64,000 nucleotides of DNA from Paenibacillus artemisiicola. GTDB taxonomy: Bacteria > Bacillota > Bacilli > Paenibacillales > Paenibacillaceae. Where the stretch lies: the NCBI RefSeq assembly GCF_017652985.1, contig NZ_JAGGDJ010000004.1, forward strand, positions 1 to 64,000, written 5' to 3'. Both the position numbers and the translations under genes were made by a program. How positions within the stretch are numbered: the first letter of the stretch is position 1; every line of letters starts with the position of its first letter. The notes beneath the pieces were generated by a model that had not been told where the DNA came from, ran no database searches, and worked only from the letters and a program-made list of their open reading frames with translations. Below are positions 41,952 to 50,881 of this stretch, in pieces.

Positions 41952-42656
41952 CTACATGAGCCGTATGAAGCCCATGATGATGAGCATAATCCCCGGCAGC
42001 ACCGACAGCGCGCGCATGCCGCGCCACGCCGCGAACCGAAAGCCGAGCCGCATGCCCGCCAGGAGAAACAAGCCGCTGGCCGTGCTGATGACGAGCGCCG
42101 TGAGCAGCGGGTTGAAGCCGACCAGCGCCGCGCCGAGACCGGCGCCGAAGCTGTCGAGCGACAACGCGAAGCCCAGCAGGACGGCTTCAGAGGACGAGAT
42201 CACGCCCGACCGGTCGACGTCGGCGATTTGCGGGGTGCGCAGGATTTGGATGACGATGCCGAGCCGCTTCAGTTCGAAAATGACGATCGTCGAGGCGGTC
42301 GCGCTCCCCTCCGCCGTGAGCTCAATCGCGTCCCCCGTTTGGGGAACCGCCGATTCTTCGCCCGGATCGTCGGCGTTCTCGCGCCGGCGCTGCCACCATT
42401 GGATGAGCGCGTAGACGCCGATCAGCATGAGCAGGCCGGCGCCGATCGCCTTCGCGACCATCGGCGACATATAATTCGTAAACAGCGAGCCGATCTGCAT
42501 GGACAGCCAGACGATCAGCCCCGAACAGAAGGCGATGATGCAGATCGACAGCAACGGTATGCGGATCCGTCTTAATCCGTACGTCACGCCAACGCCGAAT
42601 CCGTCCAAGCTGACGGCAAACGCGAGCAGCACTAAGGAAAACGCATGAATAAGCAC
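41952..42656 (-). CDS. ytaF: YtaF-type sporulation membrane protein (MntP-like fold)
   Basis: This 234-residue protein has six membrane helices in two repeats, each with the pattern AFAVSLDGFGVGVTYGLR and GFALSLDSFGAGLGAALVGF, the D-containing helix seen in MntP/YtaF proteins. YtaF is a sporulation-linked membrane protein of Bacillales; ion transport is suspected from the fold. The start is GTG at 42656, nine bases after GGGAGG. It lies between mutM and coaE, the conserved gene order in this family of bacteria. Confidence 0.9.
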   Translation of the reverse strand: MLIHAFSLVLLAFAVSLDGFGVGVTYGLRRIRIPLLSICIIAFCSGLIVWLSMQIGSLFTNYMSPMVAKAIGAGLLMLIGVYALIQWWQRRRENADDPGEESAVPQTGDAIELTAEGSATASTIVIFELKRLGIVIQILRTPQIADVDRSGVISSSEAVLLGFALSLDSFGAGLGAALVGFNPLLTALVISTASGLFLLAGMRLGFRFAAWRGMRALSVLPGIMLIIMGFIRLM

Positions 42657-42751
42657 CTTGATGTCCCTCCCATGAAGACGTTAATGCAGGTTCTGTGCAT
42701 TCGCCTAGAACATGAATGGTACATCATATGCGGCATCATGCCGCTCGTGCC

Positions 42752-43621
42752 TTATTTGGCGCGCGGCTTGACCTTTGCCTTGAGACGATTGCCCGGCAGC
42801 GGCTGGCAGGCGGGGCAGGTATGCGTGCCCCGTCCGCCGACGACGGTCTTGACGATCGTGCCGCCGCAGCGGGTGCAGGCGCCGTCCTCGCGGCCGTAGA
42901 TGAGCAGCTGATGCTGGAACATGCCCATCTCGCCCTGGCCGTTGACGTACGACTTGATCGACGAGCCGCCGGCGTCGACCGCGCGTCCGAGCGTGGCGCG
43001 GATCGCGTCGTACAGCCGGGCCCAGTCCGGCGCCTTCAGCGTGTCGGCGGCCCGCTCCGGATGGATGCCCGCCGTGAACAGCGCTTCGTCCACGTAGATG
43101 TTGCCGAGTCCGACGATATGCGCCTGATTCAGCAGCAGCGGCTTGATTTTCGTCGTGCGGTGCGCGACCTCGCGCTTGAACGCCTGAAGCGTGAACGCGT
43201 CGTCCAACGGCTCGAGCCCCAGCTTGTTCAGCGGGGCGTTCGCCAGATCCTCGCCCGGCGCGAACAGATGCATCGTGCCGAATTGGCGGACGTCCTTATA
43301 GCGCAGCTCCGTGCCGTCATCGAAACGGAACCGCACGTGCGTGTGCAATTCGACCGGCTCGTCCTGCCGATAGACGCCGTAGCGCCCTTCCATGCGCAAA
43401 TGCGACACGAGCACGAGCCCGTCGAGCAAAATACGCAAAAACTTACCCCGGCGCTCCACCGTTTGAATCGTATGGCCGGCAAGCGCGGCGGCGAATGCCT
43501 CCGGCTCCGCCGGCCGCTGTATAATTCGCGGAAGCGTCACGGTTACCCGTTCGATCCGTTTTCCTCCGACAAGCTCGTTCAGCGTGCGCCGAACGGTTTC
43601 GACCTCCGGTAATTCCGGCAT
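42752..43621 (-). CDS. mutM: Formamidopyrimidine-DNA glycosylase
   Basis: This 289-residue protein starts MPELPEVETVRRTL, where the mature N-terminal Pro and next Glu are catalytic. It has the H2TH region (KPLLLNQAHIVGLGNIYVDEALF) and a C-terminal four-Cys zinc finger (CTRCGGTIVKTVVGGRGTHTCPAC). It removes oxidised purines such as 8-oxoguanine from DNA. The ATG at 43621 follows GGAGG by seven bases. It is downstream of polA, with which it shares base-excision repair. Confidence 0.97.
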   Translation of the reverse strand: MPELPEVETVRRTLNELVGGKRIERVTVTLPRIIQRPAEPEAFAAALAGHTIQTVERRGKFLRILLDGLVLVSHLRMEGRYGVYRQDEPVELHTHVRFRFDDGTELRYKDVRQFGTMHLFAPGEDLANAPLNKLGLEPLDDAFTLQAFKREVAHRTTKIKPLLLNQAHIVGLGNIYVDEALFTAGIHPERAADTLKAPDWARLYDAIRATLGRAVDAGGSSIKSYVNGQGEMGMFQHQLLIYGREDGACTRCGGTIVKTVVGGRGTHTCPACQPLPGNRLKAKVKPRAK

Positions 43622-43682
43622 TTCGAGTCCTCCCCTGCCAAATGGTCTACCCCCCATTATACGACAGGATGCGCGGAAAGTC

Positions 43683-46343
43683 TTACTTCGCCTCGTACCA
43701 ATTGTCGCCGTAGCTGACGTCCGCCCGCAGCGGCACGTCCAGCTCGATCGCGCGCTCCATGACGTCCGGCACGAGCGTCTTCATCAGCTCCAGCTCGTCC
43801 GCCGGCACTTCGAAGACGAGTTCGTCATGCACCTGCAGCAGCATGCGGCTGCGCAGCTTGCGCGTTCGCAGCTCGGCGTCCATCTTGACCATCGCGAGCT
43901 TGATGATGTCGGCGGCGGTGCCCTGGATCGGCGTATTCATCGCCGTCCGCTCCGCGAAGGAGCGCAGGTTGAAATTCGAGGCTTTGATCTCCGGCAAGTA
44001 GCGCCGGCGCTCCAGCAGCGTCGTGACGTAGCCGTCCTTGCGCGCCTGCGCCACGATGTTGTCCATATACGCCCGCACGCCCTCGAACACGGCGAAATAC
44101 TGCTCGATGAAGCGCGCCGCGTCCTTGCGCGAGATGCCGAGGTTGTTGGACAAACCGAAATCGCTGATGCCGTAGACGATGCCGAAGTTGACGGCCTTCG
44201 CCTGGCGGCGCATGTTGGCGTCCACGTTCTCGGCCGTCACGCCGAACACGTCCATTGCCGTCTTGGTGTGGATGTCCGTATCCTCGATGAACGCCTGCTT
44301 CATGCGGGCGTCGCCGGAGATATGCGCGAGCACGCGCAGCTCGATCTGCGAATAGTCCGCCGCGAGAATGCTCCAGCCCGCTTCCGACGGCACGAACGCC
44401 TTGCGGATGCGGCGCCCCTCCTCCAGCCGGATCGGGATGTTCTGCAGGTTCGGGAACTGGCTCGACAGCCGCCCCGTGGCCGCGATCGTTTGGCGGTAAT
44501 ACGTATGCACCTTGCCGGTATCGCGGCGGATCTCCTTCAGCAGCCCTTCCACGTAGGTGGACTGCAGCTTCGTCAGCTGCCGGTAGTGCAGGATCAGCTT
44601 TACGATCTCGGAGTACGGCTCCAGCTTCTCCAGCACCTCGGCGTCCGTGGAATAACCCGTCTTCGTCTTCTTGATGACCGGCAAGCCGAGCTTCTCGAAG
44701 AGCACTTCGCCGAGCTGCTTCGGCGAATGGATGTTGAATTCCATGCCCGCTTGCGAGTAAATGTCGCTCATGTACTGCGCGATGCCCCGCTCCAGCTCGG
44801 CCCCGAGCTCCTCGAGCACGCCCGGGTTGACCTGGATGCCCTGCTTCTCCATGCCGGCGAGCACGACGGCGAGCGGCAGCTCCAGCTCGTCGTTCAGCTT
44901 CGTCATGTTGCCCTTCCCGAGCTCCGCCGACAGCAATGGCACGAGCCGCCTTACCGCGTCCGCCTTGGCTGCGAGATGGTTCGCGAGCGCCTCGCCCGCC
45001 GGCACCTGCAGCCGCGCTCCCTTGCCGTACACGGCCTCGTCGGTCTGGATGGCGGCCAGGCCGAAGCGCTGGATCAGCGCGGCCAGCGTCTGGCTCGATT
45101 CCGTCGGGTCGAGCAGGTAGGCCGCGAGCAGCGCGTCGAACCGGATGCCGCAGAGCGGGATGCCGGCCCAGCCGAGCGCCAGCTCCGCCTTATGCAGGTC
45201 GTAGCCGCGCTTCGGCGCCTGCTCGTCCGCCAGCCAATCCCGCAGCGGCGCGGCGGTCCGCCCGTCCATCAGATCGTCGTACGTCGCCACGGCGATCCGG
45301 TCGCCGGCGGCGACCGCGAGGCCGATGAGCCGCGCCTGATGCGGGTTGTCGCCGATCGCTTCGATGTAGACGCTCTCCGAAGCCGCGAGCAGCGCCGTCA
45401 GCTCGGCGGCCGGCAATTCTCCGGCCGAGACGACGTCGTACGTGGCCGCGGCCGCAACGGCCGCGGCGTCGGCGCCGGCCGCTTCCGGCAGCGCCAGCCG
45501 TTCGAGCAGCGACTTGAACTCCAGCTTGCGGAAGTTGTCCGCGAGCGTCTGCGCGTCGTAGCCGCCGTAGGCCAGCTCGTCCGTCCGCTTCTCGAGCGGC
45601 ACCTCGCGGTAAATCGTCGCCAGCTTCTTGCTCATGACCGCGCTGTCGCGGTGCGTCTCGACCTTCTCCTTCATCTTGCCCTTCAGCTCGGCGGCGTTCT
45701 CCAGCACGCCCTCGACGGAGCCGAATTCATGCAGCAGCTTCAGCGCCGTCTTCTCCCCGACCCCGGGGATGCCGGGAATGTTGTCCGACGTATCGCCCAT
45801 CAGCCCCTTCAAGTCGATGATCTGCAGCGGCTTCAGGCCGTACTTGGCATCGATTTCGGCGGGATCGTAGCGTTCGACCTCGCTGACGCCTTTGCGGGTC
45901 AGCGCGATCGTGACATGGTCGGACGCCAGCTGGAGCATATCCTTGTCGCCGGACACGACGACCGTCTCCACGCCCTGCTCGTCCGCGAGCCGGCTGAGCG
46001 TGCCGATGATGTCGTCCGCTTCGTAGCCCGGCAGCTCGTACTGCGAGATGCCGAAGGAGCGCAAGAGCTCCTTGAGCACGGGGAACTGCTCCGACAGCTC
46101 CGGCGGCGTCTTCTCGCGGCCGCCTTTGTAGTCCTCGTACCCCTCGTGGCGGAACGTCGTCTTCCCGGCGTCGAACGCGACGAGCATATGCGTCGGCTTC
46201 TCTTCCTCCAGCAGCTTCAGGAGCATCGTCGTAAAGCCGTACACCGCGTTCGTGTGCAGGCCGGCCGAATTCGTCAGCGGCGGCATCGCGAAAAACGCCC
46301 TGTAGATGATGCTGTTTCCGTCGATCAATACCCATTTATCCAT
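43683..46343 (-). CDS. polA: DNA polymerase I
   Basis: This protein of about 886 residues has an N-terminal 5' nuclease domain (LIDGNSIIYRAFFA, AFDAGKTTFRHE, YEADDIIGTLSR, GLMGDTSDNIPGIPGVGEKTALKLL). A middle 3'-5' exonuclease-like domain lacks the catalytic Asp-x-Glu (VYIEAIGD in its place), so proofreading is probably absent, as in Bacillus and Geobacillus enzymes. The polymerase domain has DYSQIELRVLAHIS, KAVNFGIVYGISDFGLS and VHDELVFEV. The ATG at 46343 is about eleven bases after GTGAGGGG. Confidence 0.98.
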   Translation of the reverse strand: MDKWVLIDGNSIIYRAFFAMPPLTNSAGLHTNAVYGFTTMLLKLLEEEKPTHMLVAFDAGKTTFRHEGYEDYKGGREKTPPELSEQFPVLKELLRSFGISQYELPGYEADDIIGTLSRLADEQGVETVVVSGDKDMLQLASDHVTIALTRKGVSEVERYDPAEIDAKYGLKPLQIIDLKGLMGDTSDNIPGIPGVGEKTALKLLHEFGSVEGVLENAAELKGKMKEKVETHRDSAVMSKKLATIYREVPLEKRTDELAYGGYDAQTLADNFRKLEFKSLLERLALPEAAGADAAAVAAAATYDVVSAGELPAAELTALLAASESVYIEAIGDNPHQARLIGLAVAAGDRIAVATYDDLMDGRTAAPLRDWLADEQAPKRGYDLHKAELALGWAGIPLCGIRFDALLAAYLLDPTESSQTLAALIQRFGLAAIQTDEAVYGKGARLQVPAGEALANHLAAKADAVRRLVPLLSAELGKGNMTKLNDELELPLAVVLAGMEKQGIQVNPGVLEELGAELERGIAQYMSDIYSQAGMEFNIHSPKQLGEVLFEKLGLPVIKKTKTGYSTDAEVLEKLEPYSEIVKLILHYRQLTKLQSTYVEGLLKEIRRDTGKVHTYYRQTIAATGRLSSQFPNLQNIPIRLEEGRRIRKAFVPSEAGWSILAADYSQIELRVLAHISGDARMKQAFIEDTDIHTKTAMDVFGVTAENVDANMRRQAKAVNFGIVYGISDFGLSNNLGISRKDAARFIEQYFAVFEGVRAYMDNIVAQARKDGYVTTLLERRRYLPEIKASNFNLRSFAERTAMNTPIQGTAADIIKLAMVKMDAELRTRKLRSRMLLQVHDELVFEVPADELELMKTLVPDVMERAIELDVPLRADVSYGDNWYEAK

Positions 46344-46401
46344 CCGAAGAGGCACCCCTCACCCTTTGATTTCCTTGGCACTATCATAGCATAAAGCAAA
46401 C

Positions 46402-46445
46402 AAGCTTTCCCAATGGATCCGCTTGCGCGAACATTAGGAAAGCTT
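46402..46445 (-). terminator. Possible terminator after the EAL gene
   Basis: AAGCTTTCC and GGAAAGCTT form a 9-bp stem with a long loop and GTTTG on the minus-strand 3' side. It is 20 bases past the EAL gene stop. Confidence 0.45.
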
Positions 46446-46464
46446 CATGGTTGCGCCGCCGGAA

Positions 46465-47661
46465 CTAGGCGTCCGCCGCGAGCTCCCGGGCGGCGCCGAA
46501 CGATGCCGGCCGGCCCAGCAGATACCCTTGCCCGTAGTGCACGCCGAGCGTCCGGATATGCAGCAGCTCTTCTTTCTCCTCGATGCCTTCGGCGATCACC
46601 TTGATGTCCATCTTCGCCGCCAAGTCCGCGAACGTCTGGACGAGATGCGTCTTCATCGGCTCCAAGTGGATGCCGCTGATCAGGGAACGATCGATCTTGA
46701 TGTAGTCCGGCTTCAGCTCCACGATGGATTGCAGCGAGGAATAGCCGGCCCCGGCGTCGTCGATGGCGATCTGATACCCCTGGTTGCGGTAATGCCGCAA
46801 AATCCGCTTCGCCGCTTCGAAATCCTCGATGGACGTGCGCTCCGTAATCTCGAACACGACGTGGTGCGGGGACAAGCCGTAGCGCTGCAGCATCGGCAGC
46901 GTCTGACCCGGCGAGAACGACGGGTCGTTCATGATCTTGGCCGTAATGTTGATGAACAGCTTGCGTCCGCTGGCCAGCCCCGCGCAGCCTTCGATCGCCT
47001 TCTCGCGCGCCAGCCGGTCGAGCGCGTAGGTCAATCCTTCCTCGTCGGCAAAGTCGAACAGCCCTATCGGCCCGCTGAACCAGCGGCTCCCCGGCAGCCG
47101 GGACAGCGCCTCGTACCCGTACAGCGTCTCGGCGTCCGGCCGCAGCGCCAGGATCGGCTGATAAACGGGCTCGATAAGCCGCTCCTCGAGAATGCGCTCC
47201 AGCGCCCTGCGCTTCAGGCTGCGCTCCGCCGCGCCCCGCGACTGCCCGTGCACGATCGCCCGCTTGAAGCCGTCGTACAGGCGCTCCTCTTCGGAGGCGA
47301 TGCCGTCGTCGAGGAACGATACGCCCGTATGCAGGCGAAGCTCGGGCACCTGCTCGCCGAATGCCGCCTCCATGAACCGCGTCTCCCAATCCGACCGCAG
47401 GTCGTTGGACAGCTCGAGCAGCCGTTCCTCCTGGGTCTCCCGCCGTTCCTGCGCGAGCCGGTAACCGACGAACAGGTCGTCCCGCATCCACAGCCTCGAC
47501 GTCTCCTGCAGGCCGGCCGCCTCGTGCTCGTCCAATACCCGTTCCGCGAATATCCGCCAGGTCGCCCGAATCCGCCCCTTGACGTCCGCCCGTTCCTGCG
47601 CCTTGCCATGCCAAGCAAAGTAAATGATGCCCATCCCGCCGCTGTCTGTTCTCACGTTCAC
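46465..47661 (-). CDS. EAL-domain cyclic-di-GMP phosphodiesterase
   Basis: The protein has 398 residues. The C-terminal EAL domain (about 155-390) keeps the catalytic set: YEALSRL, FINIT, FEITERTSIED, AIDDAGAGYSSLQSI, KIDRSLI, AEGIEEKEEL and GYLLGRPA, so it should hydrolyse c-di-GMP. The N-terminal 140 residues are of unknown fold and echo the start of the GGDEF partner (GMGIIYFAWHG versus GIGVIVVQLHG). The start is GTG at 47661, overlapping the GGDEF gene stop (GTGA), so the opposing enzymes are translationally coupled. Confidence 0.92.
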   Translation of the reverse strand: MNVRTDSGGMGIIYFAWHGKAQERADVKGRIRATWRIFAERVLDEHEAAGLQETSRLWMRDDLFVGYRLAQERRETQEERLLELSNDLRSDWETRFMEAAFGEQVPELRLHTGVSFLDDGIASEEERLYDGFKRAIVHGQSRGAAERSLKRRALERILEERLIEPVYQPILALRPDAETLYGYEALSRLPGSRWFSGPIGLFDFADEEGLTYALDRLAREKAIEGCAGLASGRKLFINITAKIMNDPSFSPGQTLPMLQRYGLSPHHVVFEITERTSIEDFEAAKRILRHYRNQGYQIAIDDAGAGYSSLQSIVELKPDYIKIDRSLISGIHLEPMKTHLVQTFADLAAKMDIKVIAEGIEEKEELLHIRTLGVHYGQGYLLGRPASFGAARELAADA

Positions 47662-49223
47662 GTTTTTCCCTCTCCTAGATGCTTCTCCTCATATACGCTG
47701 CCTGACACGCAGGCGCTGCCGCTGATGGACTTGGCGCGCTTCTTCAGCCGCGCCGCCGCCTGCGAGACGGCCGCCGCGGTGACCGGCTGCTCCCCGTCCC
47801 ACAGCAGCAGGGACAACGATAACGTGACGCCTTGCTGCGCGACCGGATGGCCGCTCCGGTCCGTGACGGCCGGCGCGTCTCCGCCGCCGTACGCGCCGAC
47901 GCCGCCGTTGAACCGGTCGATCATCAGCCGGCACAGCCGCTCCGGATCGGAGCATTCCGACAGCAAGATAAAATCGTCTCCGCCGATATGGCCGATAAAA
48001 TCGTCTCTTCCGCCCGCCGTAAGCGCCGCTTGCTGGAGCACCGAGCCCAAGAACCGGATCAGCTCGTCGCCTTGGCTGAAGCCGAAGCAGTCGTTGAACC
48101 ATTTGAAATAGTCCAAATCGGCGTACACGATGGCCAGCGGGCGCCGGCCGTCGATCCGGCGCTGAATTTCCCGTTGAATGGGCGCGTTCCCGGGCAGTCC
48201 CGTCAGCGGATTGGCCGTCAGCGCTTCCTCCGTCCGCAGCTGCGTCAAGCATTCCAGGATCGATCGGACCGAGGCCGCGCCGATCAGCTTGTCGCCCTGC
48301 GTGATGATCACGACATGGTACAGGCGGGACATGTCGCGCGCCATCGCCATCTGGGCGACCTGCTCCACCGGCCAGCTCCCGTCGACCACGAGCGCTTCCT
48401 CGTCCATGATTTTGGCGATGGGCCGGTTCCAATAGAGCGGCAGGCCGAACTGGCCCGCGAGCAGCTGGTTCATGTTCTCTTTCATCACGAGTCCGAGCGG
48501 GCGCCCTTCGACCGCGATCACCGCGCCCTGGACATGCGGGTTCGCCTCGAACATCCGCGCGAGGTCCGATACGAGCGCGTTCGGATGGAACGTCGGAATC
48601 GACTTGGCCAGCTCGCCGATCGGAAAAGGCGACGGGCCGCCGGCCCGCGCGCGCTCGGCGGCGGGCTTGCCCGATTCCCGGGCGCTTGCGTTCGGCGATT
48701 CGGCATACGCCTCCGCCTCCGCGGCGGCCGCCGGCTCGAACACCGCCGCTGCCGCCTCCTCGCGGATCTGCTGGCGCATGACCGCGTGCTGCGCTTCCTT
48801 GACGGCGTAATAGATCGTCGCTTCCGCCGACCTTCCGATGCCCGACGGATACGCGAGCGCGTGGCCGATGGCGAACCCGGCGAGGGCGCGCTCGGTGCTC
48901 GGCGCTTGCAGCGTTTCCCGCGAGAAAGCGCGGCCCAGCCGCTCGCGGAGTCCGGCCAGCGCGCGTCCGACGAGCTTGTCCAATTGTTCGTCCGATTTGC
49001 CGCGCTGAAGGAAATAGAAAAAATCGTTCTCCATCCGGTACCGCCAGACGAGCCGCCGCTGCTCGTTCATCCAGCCCGTCAGCGCTTCATAGACGGATGC
49101 GGAAGGCCCGCCGTGCAGCTGCACGACGATGACGCCGATGCCGCCGTAATGCCACTGTTCCGTCAGCCGATGTATCATTGTACGGTCCAAAAGTCCATAG
49201 CCGATTTCGTCCACGGGAATCAT
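47658..49223 (-). CDS. CBS-GGDEF diguanylate cyclase-like protein
   Basis: This protein of about 521 residues has a novel N-terminal region (about 1-200), a CBS-like pair (about 215-330: [15 protein letters not shown] ... IMDEEALVVD ... VVIITQGDKLIGAASVRSILE) and a GGDEF domain (NPLTGLPGNAPIQREI, AIVYADLDYFKWFNDCFGFSQGDELI). The signature is GGDDF, a conservative change of GGDEF near residue 415, so activity is probable but not certain. The start at 49223 has only a weak AAGAGAG site. A PhoP-like box lies about 80 bases upstream, and the phosphodiesterase gene overlaps the end. Confidence 0.85.
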   Translation of the reverse strand: MIPVDEIGYGLLDRTMIHRLTEQWHYGGIGVIVVQLHGGPSASVYEALTGWMNEQRRLVWRYRMENDFFYFLQRGKSDEQLDKLVGRALAGLRERLGRAFSRETLQAPSTERALAGFAIGHALAYPSGIGRSAEATIYYAVKEAQHAVMRQQIREEAAAAVFEPAAAAEAEAYAESPNASARESGKPAAERARAGGPSPFPIGELAKSIPTFHPNALVSDLARMFEANPHVQGAVIAVEGRPLGLVMKENMNQLLAGQFGLPLYWNRPIAKIMDEEALVVDGSWPVEQVAQMAMARDMSRLYHVVIITQGDKLIGAASVRSILECLTQLRTEEALTANPLTGLPGNAPIQREIQRRIDGRRPLAIVYADLDYFKWFNDCFGFSQGDELIRFLGSVLQQAALTAGGRDDFIGHIGGDDFILLSECSDPERLCRLMIDRFNGGVGAYGGGDAPAVTDRSGHPVAQQGVTLSLSLLLWDGEQPVTAAAVSQAAARLKKRAKSISGSACVSGSVYEEKHLGEGKT

Positions 49224-49300
49224 CTCTCTTAGGCATAAGCCGTATTGACTAGCATCTAGGGCTATTGTAGGGGGAGATTGTGATGGGAGCATATCTGAAC

Positions 49301-49317
49301 TGTTAAAATCATGTAAA
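49301..49317 (-). promoter_or_regulatory. PhoP-box-like repeat upstream of the GGDEF/EAL pair
   Basis: On the minus strand TTTACA-TGATT-TTAACA fits the PhoP consensus of two TTHACA units with a five-base gap. A -10-like TATGCT follows seven bases later. Confidence 0.55.
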
Positions 49318-49376
49318 ATCATAGGCGGCTTTTGACAAGGGCGCCTGCCCGCGCGGCATGAGGCGCTCCGCGGAAT

Positions 49377-49414
49377 AAAAAAGACCCGGCGCGAAGTGCT
49401 CGCTCTCGGATCTT
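49377..49414 (-). terminator. Terminator after phoU1
   Basis: AAGA-CCG and CGG-TCTT form an imperfect stem with a run of A on the left. It is directly after the phoU1 stop and in front of the GGDEF promoter. Confidence 0.55.
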
Positions 49415-49421
49415 AGGGTGC

Positions 49422-50081
49422 TTAGGCGTTCAAATCGGGGCGCTTGCCGGTGACGAGATAGACGACGCTCTCGCCGATGTTCGTGGCGTGATCGGCGATC
49501 CGCTCGATATACCGGCCGACGAAGCTGATCAGGCCGGCCTGCGAAATCGTCTTCGGGTTGTCCATCATGACGCCGTACAGGTCGCGGATGACCTGGCTGA
49601 ACAGCGCGTCGACCTGGTCGTCGTCCTGCGCCATCTTGCAGGCCAAATTGACGTTTTCCTGCACGTACGACTGAATCGACTCCCGGGTCATCTGCTGCGC
49701 GATGCCGGCCATCTGCGGGAGGTCGACCAGCGGTTTGACGAGCGTCTGGCCGTCCAGCCGCACCACGACCTTGGCGATGTCCACGGCGAGGTCGCCCATG
49801 CGCTCCAGATCGCCAGCCATCTTGAACGCGACGAGGATCCGGCGCAAATCCTTGGCGACGGGCTGCTGCGTGGCGATCATGCGCGCGCCGAGCAAATCGA
49901 TGTTTTCTTCGATTTGATTCAGCTTGATGTCGTCCGCGATGATCCTTCTGGCCGAGATCGTATCGAGCTGCTCCAGCGCGCGCATCGCGTCGCCGAGCAC
50001 TTTTTCCACGCGGGTTCCCATCTCGATGAGCATGGCCTTCAGCTGATCCAGGCCGTCGTCTAGCTCTTTCCGTCTAATCAC
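49422..50081 (-). CDS. phoU: PhoU phosphate signalling protein, copy 1
   Basis: This 219-residue all-helical protein has the two PhoU repeats (RKELDDGLDQLKAMLIEMGTRVEKVLGDAMRAL, RRILVAFKMAGDLERMGDLAVDIAKVV, YIERIADHATNIGESVVYLVTGKRP) that bind metal clusters. PhoU couples the Pst transporter to the PhoR kinase and restrains uptake. The start is GTG at 50081. It closes the first pst operon and is about 65-70 percent identical by eye to the second copy at 55380. Confidence 0.94.
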   Translation of the reverse strand: MIRRKELDDGLDQLKAMLIEMGTRVEKVLGDAMRALEQLDTISARRIIADDIKLNQIEENIDLLGARMIATQQPVAKDLRRILVAFKMAGDLERMGDLAVDIAKVVVRLDGQTLVKPLVDLPQMAGIAQQMTRESIQSYVQENVNLACKMAQDDDQVDALFSQVIRDLYGVMMDNPKTISQAGLISFVGRYIERIADHATNIGESVVYLVTGKRPDLNA

Positions 50082-50104
50082 GCGCAGCGCCCCCTGTTCG
50101 CCCC

Positions 50105-50863
50105 TTAACCGAAGCGGCCGGAGATGTAGTCGTCCGTCGCTTTCTCGGAGGGATTCGTAAAGATCTTGTCTGTTTTGTCGTACTCGACGACTTTGCCCAT
50201 GTAGAAAAACGCGGTTTTATCCGATACGCGGGCGGCCTGATGCATGTTGTGGGTCACGATGATGATGCTGTAATCCTGCTTGAGCTCGGCGACGAGCTCC
50301 TCGACCTTCGCCGTCGACACGGGATCGAGCGCGGATGCCGGCTCGTCCATGAGGATGACCTTCGGCTTGACCGCGATCGAGCGGGCGATGCACAGCCGCT
50401 GCTGCTGACCGCCGGACAGCGCGAGCGCCGACGTGTGCAGCCGGTCCTTCGTCTCTTCCCACAGGGCGGCCTTCCGCAGGCAATCCTCCACGATCGCGTC
50501 GAGCTCCTTGCGCTTGCGGATGCCATGGTAGCGCGGCCCGAAGGCGATGTTCTCGTAAATCGACTTGTGAAACGGGTTCGGACGCTGCCACACCATGCCG
50601 ATCTTTTGGCGGAGCAGCACGACGTCGACGCCGGGGTCGTTAATGTTTTCGCCGTCGATCCACACTTCTCCTTTGGTGCGAACGCCGCCGATGGTGTCGT
50701 TCATCCGGTTCAGGCTGCGGAGAAACGTCGACTTGCCGCATCCGGACGGCCCGATAAGCGCGGTCACCTCGCGGGGCGCGAAATCAAGCGACACGCTCTT
50801 GATGGCCTCTTTCTCTCCGTAAAACACGCTGAGGTTGTTGGCCGACAATCCTGCCTGCTGCAT
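50105..50863 (-). CDS. pstB: Phosphate ABC transporter ATPase, copy 1
   Basis: This 252-residue protein has Walker [10 protein letters not shown], signature [16 protein letters not shown], Walker [14 protein letters not shown] and the PstB-specific [15 protein letters not shown] and [16 protein letters not shown] end. It energises phosphate import through PstC1/PstA1. The ATG is nine bases after GGGGAGAG. It lies between pstA1 and phoU1. Confidence 0.96.
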   Translation of the reverse strand: MQQAGLSANNLSVFYGEKEAIKSVSLDFAPREVTALIGPSGCGKSTFLRSLNRMNDTIGGVRTKGEVWIDGENINDPGVDVVLLRQKIGMVWQRPNPFHKSIYENIAFGPRYHGIRKRKELDAIVEDCLRKAALWEETKDRLHTSALALSGGQQQRLCIARSIAVKPKVILMDEPASALDPVSTAKVEELVAELKQDYSIIIVTHNMHQAARVSDKTAFFYMGKVVEYDKTDKIFTNPSEKATDDYISGRFG

Positions 50864-50881
50864 GCTTGATCACTCTCCCCT

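Noticed and set aside
45361-45480. Loss of the 3'-5' exonuclease catalytic residues in DNA polymerase I as a novelty
   Set aside because: An inactive exonuclease-like domain is normal for DNA polymerase I of Bacillus-type bacteria.
43584-46394. A 936-codon open frame on the plus strand opposite polA
   Set aside because: The minus-strand polA frame carries all polymerase motifs. The opposite frame is Arg/Gln/His-rich, as expected for the mirror of a high-GC gene.
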